Assembly (NCBI GenBank): GCA_940671915.1
Contig: CALNVZ010003432.1
Location: 8,530,263-8,594,262 of the forward strand
DNA: 64,000 bases
Source: Paracentrotus lividus
Lineage: Eukaryota > Echinodermata > Echinoidea > Camarodonta > Echinidae
Reading direction: 5' to 3'
Made by a program: the position numbers and the translations under genes. The notes beneath the pieces were generated by a model. That model ran no database searches, was not told the DNA's origin, and saw only the letters and a program-made list of their open reading frames with translations. This document shows positions 47,001 to 58,448 of the stretch, one piece after another (the first letter of the stretch is position 1; each line of letters begins with the position of its first letter).

Positions 47001-50000
47001 ACTCCACGTCTCTCCGACGTCGTACTCATTACCGGAGAGCCTCAACGACTTCCTGATCGAGTGGTGTTCAAAAAGACCGAACTGCTCTTCTCCTGGTGGT
47101 CGTGGTCGTGATCATCAATGGAGTCGACATGCGGACATGATCTGTCAGACGACAGAGAACGGAACAGTTTCGCGGGAAGTGGAACGGATCGACGTCTACA
47201 TGGCTGTCCGGATGATCGAAAATTTTGCCACCTGCACGTCGTTCGTCGATCCCCAGTCGAATTCTTCTTCGTGTTCGTCCATGTCGATGTTCGATCACCT
47301 TGTCGCGCGGGAGCTGCTGTCATTCACGAACGGAACCAACGCGATTAACGTCTTTGGAGGAGTGTACGAGAAAGACGGGATGATGAGTGTGTCGCCATGG
47401 GGATTTGACATCAGGGCGGGTCGGATCGCATCTTCAATAGGGATTGGTAGCGATGATGATGGAGGGAGCATGCTCATCGGACGGTTTATGGCAAACAGTC
47501 TCTCTTCTGATAAGATTGTTATGGATGATGACCATGTGATCTGGCCAATGGGCAGAGGAAAGGTAAATTATGTTATTCCTTTCAAAATCTTTTGTTTCCC
47601 TTTTTTCTCTCTCTCTATCTCTCTCCATTGATTTTGAATTTGCTTATAATATTGTTCTATTCTTTCATATTTTCTTATCGTGATTTTGTTGATTTTATCG
47701 CATTTCATGTTATTGTTTGTAGAGCTGGGACTCGAGCGTCATATTTGAGTGATATTGGCGCCTTATATGAGGCTACCTAGGTAAACCCAGGGTCCGAAGT
47801 AGCCCCCATATATCGGTAACAATGAGGGAATATACGGTAGATAAGGAAGATAACAGCAAAAAAACAGAAACAATAATAATTGGGCTTTTGAAAACATTGA
47901 CAACGGGGAAGGAGAATTATGTTGGTAGCTGATTTTTTTTTTCTTCTTCTTCTTCTTCTTCTTCTTCTTTCTTCTTCATCAAATGGTCAATCCCCAAAAG
48001 ATGATGATTACACCGATTATGGAGTTGTCATTGCTCGTCATTCATGTTCTCTTAACATATGCTTAAGAAAAACATTAATTTATTTCCCCATTTTCTTGTG
48101 TTCTTCACGTTCCGCACTACTTATAATGTAATCTCGAGTCCTCAAGAAGGAACTATATGGTGCAGAAATTGGAAAGTCCCGTCTTTTAAAGCTCTTGAAA
48201 TGATGTTTAGATTTGAAGGGATACAAATCCCTGTTAATTCAAGCGGTGTATGACTCATGATTATTATACATATAGCTGCTGCACACTATAGACCGACTTC
48301 AAACAGAGGTTTATATCCACTTGGTCTAACAAACAGCAGTTGGTCTAATAGTTTTTTTTCTAATTTTTCTGATTGTCTCATACCACATGGGCTAAACCCA
48401 TTTGGTCAACGAACAATTTGGAATAATTTCCCATTGGTCTAACACATACTTGGTCCGACCAAGAGGAAATTAGACTAAACTTACATTACACTCTAAAAAC
48501 TGAAGTGCTGTTTTTAGCTCTTCAAGGGCTGAATTCAGCACTTCAAGAGCTGATTTAGCACTTCAAGTGCAGTCACTATACGAGCACCCAGAAATTAGCA
48601 CTTTAGTTTTTAGAATGTAGAAAAAATGGGAATTAGACAAACAGGCAAATAGGCGAAATGGCAATTAGACCATCATAGAATAGACCAAACGGGGATTAGT
48701 CAAAGTGGGTTTAGACCATTATGCATCTCTATGGTTCATACCAAGTAGCAATTTACAATTAATGCCAGGCTGATGGGCGGTTTAGAGTAGGCGGGGTCTG
48801 TTTTGCGATGTGGGATACAGCAAATATAATGAGCGAAACTACTTGTGATATTGCCAAAGATAATAGTCTTTATCATATCGAGCACGTGACCACAACTCCA
48901 GTGATCCACTTGATTACCATAAAAGGAAGTATTGAGATCGAATCAATAGGGAAAAGGGGGGAGAGTCCAACTTGGATACTTCGTGATAATGTGATGCTTA
49001 TTATCATATTAGTAATATATTAGCAAATGTTCAAATGATTCGAGGAGAAAAGTCATAATAATAACTTAATAGTAACAATTGCATGATTGCGAGTTTTATG
49101 ATTTGAGTTTTGAACTTGACCCACAACAGGTTACACTTTAGCTTATATCAATAGAGGGTATATTTCCTTACCGCATTTCCATAAATAACATTTTACTCAG
49201 CTTTTGGTATTTTGAGAGTGCCCTTTTCTGACATAGGCCAATCATGAGTTTCTCTTTTTTATTTATTTACATCTTAAAGTATTTCCTTTTCCCCTTTTTT
49301 GTTATTGTTATTGATTAAAATAAACGTACGAGTCGGTACAATGTGCTTCGCACAACTAGATAGAGATTATTATTTCCTCGTGCGAGTGCATGTAACATTA
49401 CATCGTTAATTGATCTGGGAACGGTGCAATGTGTTGCCAATTTAAGGTTTAATAGCATAATAAAAGATGAGCTGAACTAATGAACTCGCATTCCTGCGGT
49501 GCTATCCTATATCCCATGAACAGGATTAAAAGCGTTTTTATTTCGACCGATTAAACTCTGCCAAACACGCAACAAGATCTATTTATAATTTCCATATAAT
49601 TTAACTTGTTTATTTTTATTTTTTATTCAAAAATCAATTTTTAAAGTCTAAAAACAAATCTATTCATTCACAAATGATTTTTTTACTCCATTTTTATTTA
49701 ACTAACTTCGATGAGGATTCGCATTGCTTTTAAAGATACGAATTGACACATGTTAATTAATGATGTATCAGAATGCATATCAATTCTAGTTGTAAACTTA
49801 AGGGAAAGAGGGCGCTATCACTCTACTCAAAGCGAACGCGGCCATAGACATTTTGTATTTTGCACAGATTTTCAACTTTGTTTTCTTGATTATGGCGAGC
49901 AACAATTTTTTCAAATAAATGTTCACTTTGATTAAGTAAGCTAATATTCTGAATTGTTTAATAATAGGAATAAAAAAATTGGAAAGAAAAGAAAAAGTTC

Positions 50001-53000
50001 TGTCACTCGCGTCAATTCGAAAGCTTGCAAATCAAATTTCCTGTACAATATGGCCAATTTTGCTCTCAAAATAGCTCATACGCTGCATAGTCATCTTCCT
50101 CGATTACGCATAATTATATTACACCTTACTGTTCAAGCAGTTTTTAAAAGCTTGAATTCTCAGCTTTCCAAATATGGTACATTCATTTCGATTGGTTAAA
50201 AAAAAAGTCCTGTCACTTTGAACATTATCACAAACGTTGTTGTTGTTGTTGTTTTTAAATTTTACGGCGGTTTCATTCATTATATGAATATTTACGCCTA
50301 TCATTTGCGGGTTTGTTTTTTTGTTTTTTTCTTCTTTCTTTCTTTTAAAGAAAATCATATAATTAGGGTTTTCCTGTTGAAAAGATTTTTATTTATTATT
50401 TTTTGTATATATATATACAAAGCCTTGCTTGATGATAATTAAGAAAATCAAAACATCTGTCGTATATGTCTCTAATGAAATACCGACCTCATTCTTGTAA
50501 AGCAAAAGAAATTATAATAAATAGAATAAATAAAAGAACTGAAAACAAAGTATAGGTATTTTGACCAGATGAACGAAGAAAGAAATAAAGGGTCATAAAC
50601 TCCAATCCTGCACCCGTACCGCAGTGCGGTACGGGTGCAGTATGGTCAATATTTCCGTATATCACATGCATATCGCATGTGGACGGCGTCTTCGAAAGAT
50701 GTGAAAAGATCACTATTTATATCAATAATCGTTAGGAACATCAATCTATGTGAAATAAATATTCTGATTACAACTTTAGCACAATGGTGTTATAGCTTGC
50801 CAAAATGTCTTTTTCCCAATCTGTTTGAAGCATCTACCTACGAAAACTATGATAAAGTTCAATTATTTATTTCATGTCCATGAGTTATTTGCTCGACGAT
50901 CGGCTGACAATACCATTTTACCACAGGGAAGTTTTCTTAGGCGAGTTTTTGGTACGCTAAGTAATAATTGCATGCAGTTGTCAATCGGTCGCTTCCCGCC
51001 GTTAGCGCGGGTTTTGTTGACATTAATGTATAGAGCCGTATACTTTTCTGTGCCGCTCAGCTGTATTTCCACTAAACTCATGAATGTAATGTTGCGTTTC
51101 CCCTCCTCAAATAATGGACGCGTCTTTATGTTAAGATTTAATGTCATACGTTAGATTTACATTTCACGTGGAGTAGAATTGATATGTAAATGTGCCAGGT
51201 AATGTATTTATGCACACAAATATTATTTTTGTTTTTTGTTTTATTCAATGTGATGAAATAATATAGGCCCTATAGATTTTACACTTCATTCTGAAAACCT
51301 CTAATATATGAGATAATTTTATATCCGTGTCTGGCACCCAGGAGTAGTATCAAGTCATATTTTTTCTCAGAGTAAGTTTATTATTTTTAGGATATTTTTA
51401 TTTCTTTATCGTACAACAGTGGCCAATGGTAACACTGGTTGCGATCTGGAACAGAAGTGAAAAGGAATACATATTTTTTCTTTCTTTTTACATCATAAGC
51501 ATGCATGTGCATACATGATGTCCAAAGCGTTTATATTGATCGGGGGTTCCCTAATAATCAAACGACCAATAATTAATGTTTCTCTATTGGTTTCTAGTCG
51601 TATAGATAATAACTTGATATAATTTATATCATTATCATGTGGGAAATTTTGTCTCGGTTAAGAGAAGCTAGTTTTAAAATGCAATAACAACAGAAAGAGG
51701 AAGCTTAAGTGACATTCGGCTGCAACATGCATTGTTTCTCTCGGTATCGGTTCTAGAATTTACTTCCTTAATCATGATGAACGTGACGGGGAGCTCCCTG
51801 GTTCGATACCAAGTCGATACAGTACACTTTAAAAACTGAAGTTCTAATTTATGGGTGCTCGTATAGTGACTGCACTTGAAGTGCTATATCAGCACCTGAA
51901 GTGCTATTTTAGCACTTGCCCAAGTGATAATTTATCAACAACAAAAATGTTCAATGTCGGTATGGGATTCGAACCGGGTATACCACCTAGAAATGGAAGA
52001 GTACCGCTGACGTTACCAATAGATCAACTGAGATCTCCCTAACTTGCTTGAATTATGAAAGCATAGTAGATAATTATGGCAACTTTGAAGAAAGTTCATC
52101 ATGAAACAATATGATCTGCTAGCAATCATGAGATATGTATTGGTCTAACGTGCTCGTAAACGCTTCTCATCCAAGGGACCCAGGTTCGAATCCTAACGAA
52201 GTCACTCCATTTTTGCCCATTTTTGCTGAAAGTTCAGCTCACGGGAACGTGCTAAAACAGCACTTTGATTGCAGTCACCATACAAGCTGATTTCAGCCCC
52301 TGAATTAGCACTTCAGTTTTTAGACTGTAGTAGATGATTGTGAGAAATTTGAAGAAAGTTCATCATGCAACAGTATAATCTGCTAACAATCGTGAGATGT
52401 GAATTGGTCTAACGTGCTCGTCAGCGCTTCTCATGTAGGGGACCCAGGTTCGAATCCCAACGAAGTCACGCCATTGATTTCAGCCTCTGAAGCGCTAAAA
52501 AGAGCACTTCAGTTTTTAGAGTGTATAGTGCCCTCAATACAAAGTCCCTGGGATAGGACTTATTACAGCCGTAGGTCCTCAGGTTGCTTACATTTAAATC
52601 CATCGTTAGTAATCAGGTAAAATAAACCAATCAATCAACCATTATTATTCCAGCTGCGCAGTCGTCTCCCTTTAATCTTCTTAAATCCTCTTTTCGTCAT
52701 CATTTAGGCCTACACTGTAAAAATTACTGTATAGTGTTTTACAGTAAATTACTGGCAACTCTGCTGCACTGTAATTTTCTGTAATTTCTCTTTAAGTAAG
52801 CTACTTTCAACAGTAAATTACTGTAAATTCCCACAAGATACAGGAAACTACCGTCAAATATGCTGTTATTTACTGTGCAGCAGAGTTGCCAGGAATTTAC
52901 TGTAAAAAGCTACAACAATTTTTTACAGTGTACCCATTTATTAACATGTTTATTTATACATCCATCCGTCCTATGTAAGCCATTCCTTTATACTTTACCG

Positions 53001-56000
53001 CTTCTACCTTCTCTCCTTCTTCCTCAGGTCCCAGAGAGCCGTTGCTCTGCCTCCTGCCCATCTACCCATAAGCGCTTCTCGTTGCCAGGGCAACCAGTTT
53101 GCTGTTTCGTCTGTCTGTACTGCGAGGGAAGCATCAACTACACGTATGACGGTAAGCGTCAAATTTGCTGCCGCTTCGTGAAACTTTTCGATCAATTATG
53201 GTTATACACTCTATAAAAACGAAGGAACAAAATAACCCCACCACTCTGGGACAATCATGATTGGGGGTGTAGCAATGTGTCGCGATATTTGACCCAGAAT
53301 GGCGTATAATGGTAGTAATGGACTCAGACCCTGCCGGGGAAAACACAGTGTCCCACAGTGTAAACACATTGTGAGCACACTGTGACACAGTATTATGGTC
53401 ACATTGATTGTGCCATACATTTTCCAGAACCGACACTTTAAAAATGGGTCAAATCCAGACAGTCGTCTCGTTGTGAAGGACTCGGACAGTGTGTTCATAA
53501 TGCCAACTTTGTGGATTCGGCCCAATTTTACCGGCAGGGGAATGGGACATTTTGATCCTATATTTTTGAATGGTGCATGTTTAGACGCCCCTAATTCACT
53601 TGGCGAACCGCCACCTCATAACAAAAACTTCGTTTCTTGAAACAAGCGTCATTAATACATGTCACTGTTTTTGTTTGTTTGTTTGTTGTTGTTTTTTTTT
53701 TCAACGTAATATTTTCCTCGGTGCTATGCATTTAAGCTGAGTTCAAGCTGTATATAATTTTAGCAAATGAAAGTAGGTATGGGGATGTGCTTTTTCGTGA
53801 ACTGGCGGAAGTAATCGTGATAATGTTTTTAAATGAAATTTTTTTTTTTTTAAGGGGAACACCAACGGTTATTAAATGAATCTGACGGGTTCCGGTGAAA
53901 CTTTCGCGGTATTGTGAATTTTTTGTCGTCACTTTCATTTTTTTTTTCTTTTTTCAAAAGCATAATACGAATGCCATAAACGTTACAACACAATTTTCCC
54001 CGTTTTTGTTTTAGAAGATTGTTCGAAGAAAAAAAAAACGAACAATGTAAATGTAGTAAAAATCAAAATGCGATTTTCCTAAAAAAGAAATTTCCGCATC
54101 TAAAATTTTCGCATAGCTTTATTATAACAAAAAATAATGAGTGGTCATTAGAGTGGATAATTTTGAGCCAAGACAAAATTTTGCATTTTCCATTCACTTG
54201 TGACACCTGTATATTTATCTTTAACTCCAATGAATAATGAAAGCGAAATGAAATGCACACAAAGTAAGCACATCAAAACTTTACAATAACTAGTATTAAA
54301 GGGATAAAAGAAGACAGCTAACTATACATGTATTGTGAAAAATGCAGGATCAAACAAATCTTTTAAAATGCCTAATGCTGACCGATCAATGTACGAATGC
54401 AAACTGTGCAAAAAGTGTCATTTTTAAATGACACTTTAGATGTTTAAAAACATCTACTTGTTTGCTTGCCGTAGAGCAATGTTTCTCTTCATTTTATCAC
54501 GACCTGACGACCTGACGCATTAATCGATAAAAGTAATTCTGTATGTGTACAATGTGCAACAGAATCTTTTAGCGTTATGATAGTATAGTAAACCGAGAAA
54601 ACAAACATAATTTGATCCCATACATAAATACGTGTATATGAAATATAAAATATATGCACAATGTGACAAGACAAAATGTTTCCTTAATTTGTCACTGATC
54701 GAAGTACTGGATACTCAAGTCCAAACACTCGTCAATTCGAAATTTTAAACTCTGATGACTTTAGGAATTATGTGTATAGCAATCGTTTATTTATACATTT
54801 CATTTTACTTTTTCTTTAGACGAATCTACATCATTACCAAATATATGAGATCAATTTGTTCTTGTCATTAGGTATTTCAGGTACGATAACTCTGAATAAA
54901 GTCATCCGTTATTAGTATTTATTTAACTTAAGATTTATTCCGAAAATCCAAGCAAATTCTTTTATATCGATTTTTTTTTTTTCATTACAGGTTCGATGCG
55001 ATGTGAGCAATGTCCCAGCAGACACTGGTTCAATATCACTTCCGGGTCATGTGAGCCCCGGTACTTGGACTACCTCCGATGGGATTCCATTCCATCTCTG
55101 GTCATCATCGTCATCAGCGCCATCAGCATCCTCGTCAACGTCATCCTCCTCGCCGTGATCGCCTACCATCACGCCTCCCCGATCGTCAAGGCAGCCAACC
55201 GCGAGCTAAGCCTCCTTCTCTTGCTAGCAACCATTGTGTCTTTGGTCGCACCCATCCTGCATATTGGCCTACCTACCAAAGAGCACTGTATGATCCACGT
55301 AGGTCTGCAAGGACCTATGATCTCATTGGTAGTGTCCGTTTACCTTGTCAAGACCAAAGGTGTGTTGTCCATCTTCGAGGCCAAACTGCCTGACCTGATG
55401 CACAGGCACCTATTCCTGCAACGCCATCTTCAGCTCCTGGCTGTCTTGGTCATCGTCTTGATCGAGGGAGTGACTGTGATGGTGTACCTCATCCTGGTGC
55501 CACCCGGTGTCCTGTACATGGACAGCCACATCCCGCACATCACTTACGTCGAATGCGACTACGGTCTGCTAGCACTTCCAGTCCAATGGTTCTACAACTG
55601 GATCATCGTGGTCGTTGCTTTTGTTCTGGCCTTCAGGGCACGCCATCTGCCAGAGAACTTTGGAGAGGCCCGTATGATCGCGTCCTGCATGGGTTGCAGC
55701 CTCTTGGCCTGGCTCTTGAGCTTCACGTGTTTTGTCCTCTCTAACGGTAGCCTGAAGGCCATCTTCCAGAGCATTATCCTGGTGATCTGTCCCTGGTTCT
55801 TCATGGGGTTCCTCTACTTTCCGAAGTGCTATATCATTCTCAGGCAACCCCATCGTAACACGGTCCAGGAGTTACGAAGGATGACAATGGCCCATGTACA
55901 GAGAAAAGCCGATCAGGTTTGCGATTCTTCGGCCTCTCGCAGAGCCAGCTCATCACCAGACGTCCTGAAAGACAAATCATCCAAAACACATTTCAAAGAT

Positions 56001-56606
56001 AAGCAAACAAGCATGAAGACATCCTCTATTAAGCGTGGGTCTGACAGTAAAGATGGGAGGATTGTGCTCCAGATAGATGCGCTAGAGGTGTCAGGGCAAG
56101 GTACCGATGAAACTGGAATCTCGAGCAGTGGGAGTGTTTCATCTTTTAGCGACGGTTCATCTAGAAATAGCGTCGAGCGCGGGCGATCCGCCATCTCCTT
56201 GCTCAATCATACGGCAATGGCCCCTACTGTGGAACTACTGAACAACTCCCATGTCAACAGATGTGCCACATCGCACCTGGGAAACACCAACAATTCAAAC
56301 TCCCATCATACTGATTCATCAAAGGTTGATGAGACACCCTGTAGAGAAACAGGAGATATTACATACTCGGAGACTTTGTCGAGGCATGATTCGAACGCAT
56401 CATCAGTGCTACACCGAACTAGCGATTCTGGTGTTCCTATTGAAGATCAGTCGATTTCTACACCATGTAAAGCGCCTGTTGGTGGAAAGGCGGACGTTTC
56501 TGTCACGATTATGTCATCATCACCTCCCGGATGCAATGATAAAAGTAACACAGTGTATAAAGATGAAAGCATGTCCAATTGTGAGGGATGTGACGAAGAA
56601 ATGTGA
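43147..56606 (+). CDS. Class C GPCR, calcium-sensing-receptor/V2R-like
   Basis: Exons 43147-44008, 46931-47562, 53028-53151 and 54991-56606 join with consistent phases (1, 0, 1) into 1077 residues. Plasma-membrane receptor: hydrophobic signal peptide (1-20), Venus-flytrap ligand domain (about 40-490) with HFEWSWVSFLSTDDEIGR at 199-216 and RVWILAS at 289-295, then a cysteine-rich domain (499-560, nine cysteines, VPESRCSASCP). Seven membrane helices span about 573-823, with NRELS after helix 1, LPENFGEAR in the third inner loop and FPKCYIIL after helix 7. These loops are most like CaSR and vomeronasal V2R receptors. A 254-residue Ser-rich tail follows. The ligand-binding segment (IPVYSLSSHYVTELRN at 159) departs from the usual ISYASTS pattern, so the ligand is unknown. 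Candidate poly(A) signal AATAAA at 57049-57054. Confidence 0.93.
44135..44300. repeat. Three imperfect units of CCTAATTATTTTGT
   Basis: Units at about 44136, 44207 and 44281, each followed by A-rich sequence. Confidence 0.7.
45430..45650. repeat. Imperfect ~85-100-bp tandem repeats
   Basis: GTTGAACATCCTTT / GTTCAACATCCTTTCGAGG / GTTCAACAACCTG recur near 45430, 45540 and 45618, followed by TTTATT-TTCC..TTCTGA-like words. Confidence 0.6.
46931..47562 (+). CDS. Class C GPCR exon 2 (second flytrap lobe)
   Basis: 632 bp after TTTCCCCCAG and before GTAAAT. Begins with the class C 'RVWI' strand (DRVWILASLES) and ends DDHVIWPMGRGK, which runs directly into VPESRC of the next exon as expected. Contains an unusual Ser/Asn/Cys stretch, DPQSNSSSCSSMSM. 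Confidence 0.92.
48290..48740 (+). repeat. 'TTGGTCTAA' repeat, copy A (interrupted)
   Basis: Roughly 20-bp degenerate units containing TTGGTCTAA or its reverse complement. Order of words (CCACTTGGTCTAA, CTGATTGTCT, GGGCTAAACCCATT.GGTC, ACGAACAATTTGG, CCCATTGGTCTA) matches the minus strand of 62765-63190. A MITE sits at 48488-48619. Confidence 0.8.
48488..48619. mobile_element. MITE with ACTCTAAAAACTGAAGTGCT ends, nested
   Basis: Begins ACACTCTAAAAACTGAAGTG and ends AGCACTTTAGTTTTTAGAATGT. The interior repeats AGCACTTCAAG/CTTGAAGTGC words. Inserted into the TTGGTCTAA repeat; same ends as the larger element at 51823-52523. Confidence 0.8.
48741..51822 (+). other. Class C GPCR intron 2, central part
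   Basis: Within the 5.5-kb intron 47563-53027. A perfect 16-bp-arm hairpin lies at 50608-50640. Otherwise AT-rich with no exon or element recognised. Confidence 0.5.
50608..50640. repeat. Perfect 16-bp-arm hairpin
   Basis: CTGCACCCGTACCGCA, one G, then its exact reverse complement, in otherwise AT-rich intron. Confidence 0.95.
51823..52523. mobile_element. TIR element carrying three tRNA-like modules
   Basis: Begins TACACTTTAAAAACTGAAG and ends CTTCAGTTTTTAGAGTGTA. A tandem duplication of ~265 bp inside it gives two plus-strand modules (TGGTCTAACGTGCTCG..GGTTCGAATCC near 52140-52195 and 52404-52459). A third lies on the minus strand (51963-52040, GGTTCGAATCCCAT in reverse). Each has box A/box B-like words. 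Confidence 0.65.
52711..52932. mobile_element. Fold-back MITE with TACACTGTAAAAA ends
   Basis: Ends TACACTGTAAAAA and TTTTTACAGTGTA. Arms carry TTTACAGTAAATTACTGGCA and its inverse, with GCAACTCTGCTGCAC versus GTGCAGCAGAGTTGC. Lies 95 bp before GPCR exon 3. Confidence 0.85.
53028..53151 (+). CDS. Class C GPCR exon 3 (cysteine-rich domain)
   Basis: 124 bp after CTTCCTCAG and before GTAAGC, phase 0 to phase 1. Encodes VPESRCSASCPSTHKRF.. PVCCFVCLYCEG.., six of the nine conserved cysteines. A separate short exon for this domain before a single 7TM exon is the arrangement known for CaSR, V2R and T1R genes. Confidence 0.93.
53152..54990 (+). other. Class C GPCR intron 3
   Basis: 1.8 kb, AT-rich, no element recognised apart from T-tracts and a double hairpin at 54412-54456. 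Confidence 0.6.
54412..54456. repeat. Two back-to-back perfect hairpins
   Basis: AAAGTGTCATTT-TT-AAATGACACTTT (54412-54437) and TAGATGTTT-AA-AAACATCTA (54437-54456) share one base. Confidence 0.95.
54991..56606 (+). CDS. Class C GPCR exon 4 (7TM domain and tail)
   Basis: Starts after TTCATTACAG and ends TGA at 56604-56606. Encodes the last three cysteines, all seven helices and the cytoplasmic tail in one exon. The tail has Ser/Thr-rich runs (SSSGSVSSFSDGSSRNSVERG) suited to phosphorylation and an RKADQ/RRASSS basic patch. GC-rich relative to flanks in the 7TM part. The stop falls in the first units of a GTGACGAA minisatellite. Confidence 0.95.
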
Positions 56607-56775
56607 CGAAGTGGCGTGATGATTCGTTGTGACGAAGCGTTGTGAAGAAGCGGTGTGACGAAGAAGGGTAACGGAGAGGGGTGACGAAGAGGGGTGACGA
56701 AGAGGGGTGACAAAGAGGTGTGACGAAAAGGGGTGACAAAGAGGTGTGACGAAAAGGGGTGACGAAAGTGACGCT
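56575..56775 (+). repeat. GTGACGAAGAGGG minisatellite across the GPCR stop codon
   Basis: About a dozen 13-17-bp units of GTGACGAAGAGGG and variants. They begin in the last codons of the receptor (GATGTGACGAAGAAATGTGA) and continue into the 3' UTR. The TGA stop is part of a repeat unit. Confidence 0.85.
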
Positions 56776-57048
56776 GATCAAACGGAAAGAGTCTATGGAA
56801 CAATGAGCCCTTTGTGTGACTGACTTAAAAGGCATATTTCTATACACTATTCGTCAGCATCATAAGTACAATTATGTGTTATGATGTATAATTACAATTA
56901 AACGCAATTTTAATATTAAATTTAGAATACAGGCACATGTCAATCATGTTTAAGGTGTGTATGGTGTATATAAACAAGAGGAGATTAATTGAATGGGTGT
57001 GATAATGTCAATAAGTATATTTTTAAAAGATTAGATAATGAAAGCCGA

Positions 57049-57054
57049 AATAAA
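57049..57054 (+). promoter_or_regulatory. Candidate poly(A) signal of the class C GPCR gene
   Basis: First AATAAA after the stop codon, 443 bp downstream and before the next repeat element. ATTAAA at about 56896 is a weaker alternative. Confidence 0.35.
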
Positions 57055-57155
57055 TAATGCTAAACGTATTATCATTCAAGTCTCCACTGATATAACTGGT
57101 TGAATATATTTTTTGTATTATTATAGATGGATGTTGCTTTGTATAATAGTATAGA

Positions 57156-57315
57156 TATAGTGACTGCCATGAGGGGCAATAGTTGTTTCTAAAGCTCGAG
57201 GGGGCCTTCCATCTAGCTATGACCCCGAGGCTTGCCGAGGGGTCATAGCTGGATGGAAGGCCCCCGAGAGCCTTTAGAAACAACTCATGCCCCGAATATG
57301 AAGGCAGTCACTATA
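57156..57315. mobile_element. Fold-back element, 160 bp
   Basis: Ends TATAGTGACTGCC and GGCAGTCACTATA. Arms of ~70 bp (GTTGTTTCTAAAG.., GGGGGCCTTCCAT.., AGCTATGACCCC) meet at a GAGGCTTGCCGAG loop. Confidence 0.85.
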
Positions 57316-57447
57316 TTATTTATATACCGAAGAAAACTCACCATTTTTTTGCCTAGCACCAGCGTAGAACCTCTGCAGAACATTATCCAGCTCCGAATTT
57401 GGCAGTTCGTTCACGCTATGAAGATTAGTATTAGGCCTAGTTTCATG

Positions 57448-58448
57448 TACACTGTTCGTCATAAAGGTGGAATATTTTTTTCTGGCTCAAGCGACATTAT
57501 GTTGCTCCGTTATTAATTTCTTGAAAGTGTTTGTCACCGCTTTCACTTTCTGGGATCCTGGGTATATCTTGGACGTTCCCTTAACCCTTCCCGGGGATTT
57601 TTCTTCAAAAAAGTTTGTCACCCCCAGAAGATGGCCATTTTTGTCATTTTTTCTTATTTTGGGGGCCGTTTTTTGTTCACGCGACCCACCAAGGCCCCCT
57701 CAGTCCTACCCCAATGAAACACGTCTGAGGTGGAGATTTGTTATTGTCCTTCAAATTAAATCTAGATTTATGGTTACAGGATAAACTCTTTTGTCTAGGG
57801 GAGGGGTCAAAATTTATTTTGATTGGGGTTCAACATTCATTTTATTTATTTTTACACCATGGAAATTTCTATCTTCCCTAAATTGTATTGTAAAATCTCA
57901 ACCAAACATGAATCAAAATAGAATATTATCAATAATGACTATTTACAGCCTTGCCATCAAGGCTAAACAAAATTTAAGGGGACAATGATGATATTTAAGG
58001 GCTAAAGTTGGTTGTTCATTTCTTTTGTTTTCAGCATAAAGATGGAATAAAATATTCCGAATTTTCACCAATCTCGTTTTTTACTTCAACCCCTCCCCTA
58101 GACAAGAGGCCTTAGCCTGTACCCAGAAATATAGATTTAACTTAAAGAACAATATAAAACAGTACACCTCAGTCGTGTTTCCTGAGGGTAGGACTGAGGG
58201 GGGCTTGATCGGCCGGGAAAACAAAAAGGGGCCCCAAAATTAGAAAAAATGACAAAAATGGGCATCACGGGCGTTGACAAAACTTTTTTGGAAAAAGGTC
58301 CACGTGAAGGGTTGGGAGAATGTCTAAGATATAGCCAGGGTCCCAAAAAGTAAAAGCAGGGACAAACATATTCAAGAAATTAAAGTCAGAGCAATATCAT
58401 GTCACTATAGCGGCAAAAAAATATTCCACCTTTATGACGGACAGTGTA
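57448..58448. mobile_element. Long-TIR element, 1 kb, arms ~400 bp
   Basis: Ends TACACTGTTCGTCATAAAGG and, inverted, TACACTGTCCGTCATAAAGG. Arms share GTGGAATATTTTTTT, CTGGGATCC/GGGTCCC, TTGTCTAGGGGAGGG and GAGGGGGGCTT-type words in inverse order. The centre (57840-58040) is AT-rich. No transposase. Confidence 0.8.

Noticed and set aside
55079-55853. Other-frame and antisense open frames in the GPCR 7TM exon
   Set aside because: Shadows of the GC-rich coding exon; no independent homology.
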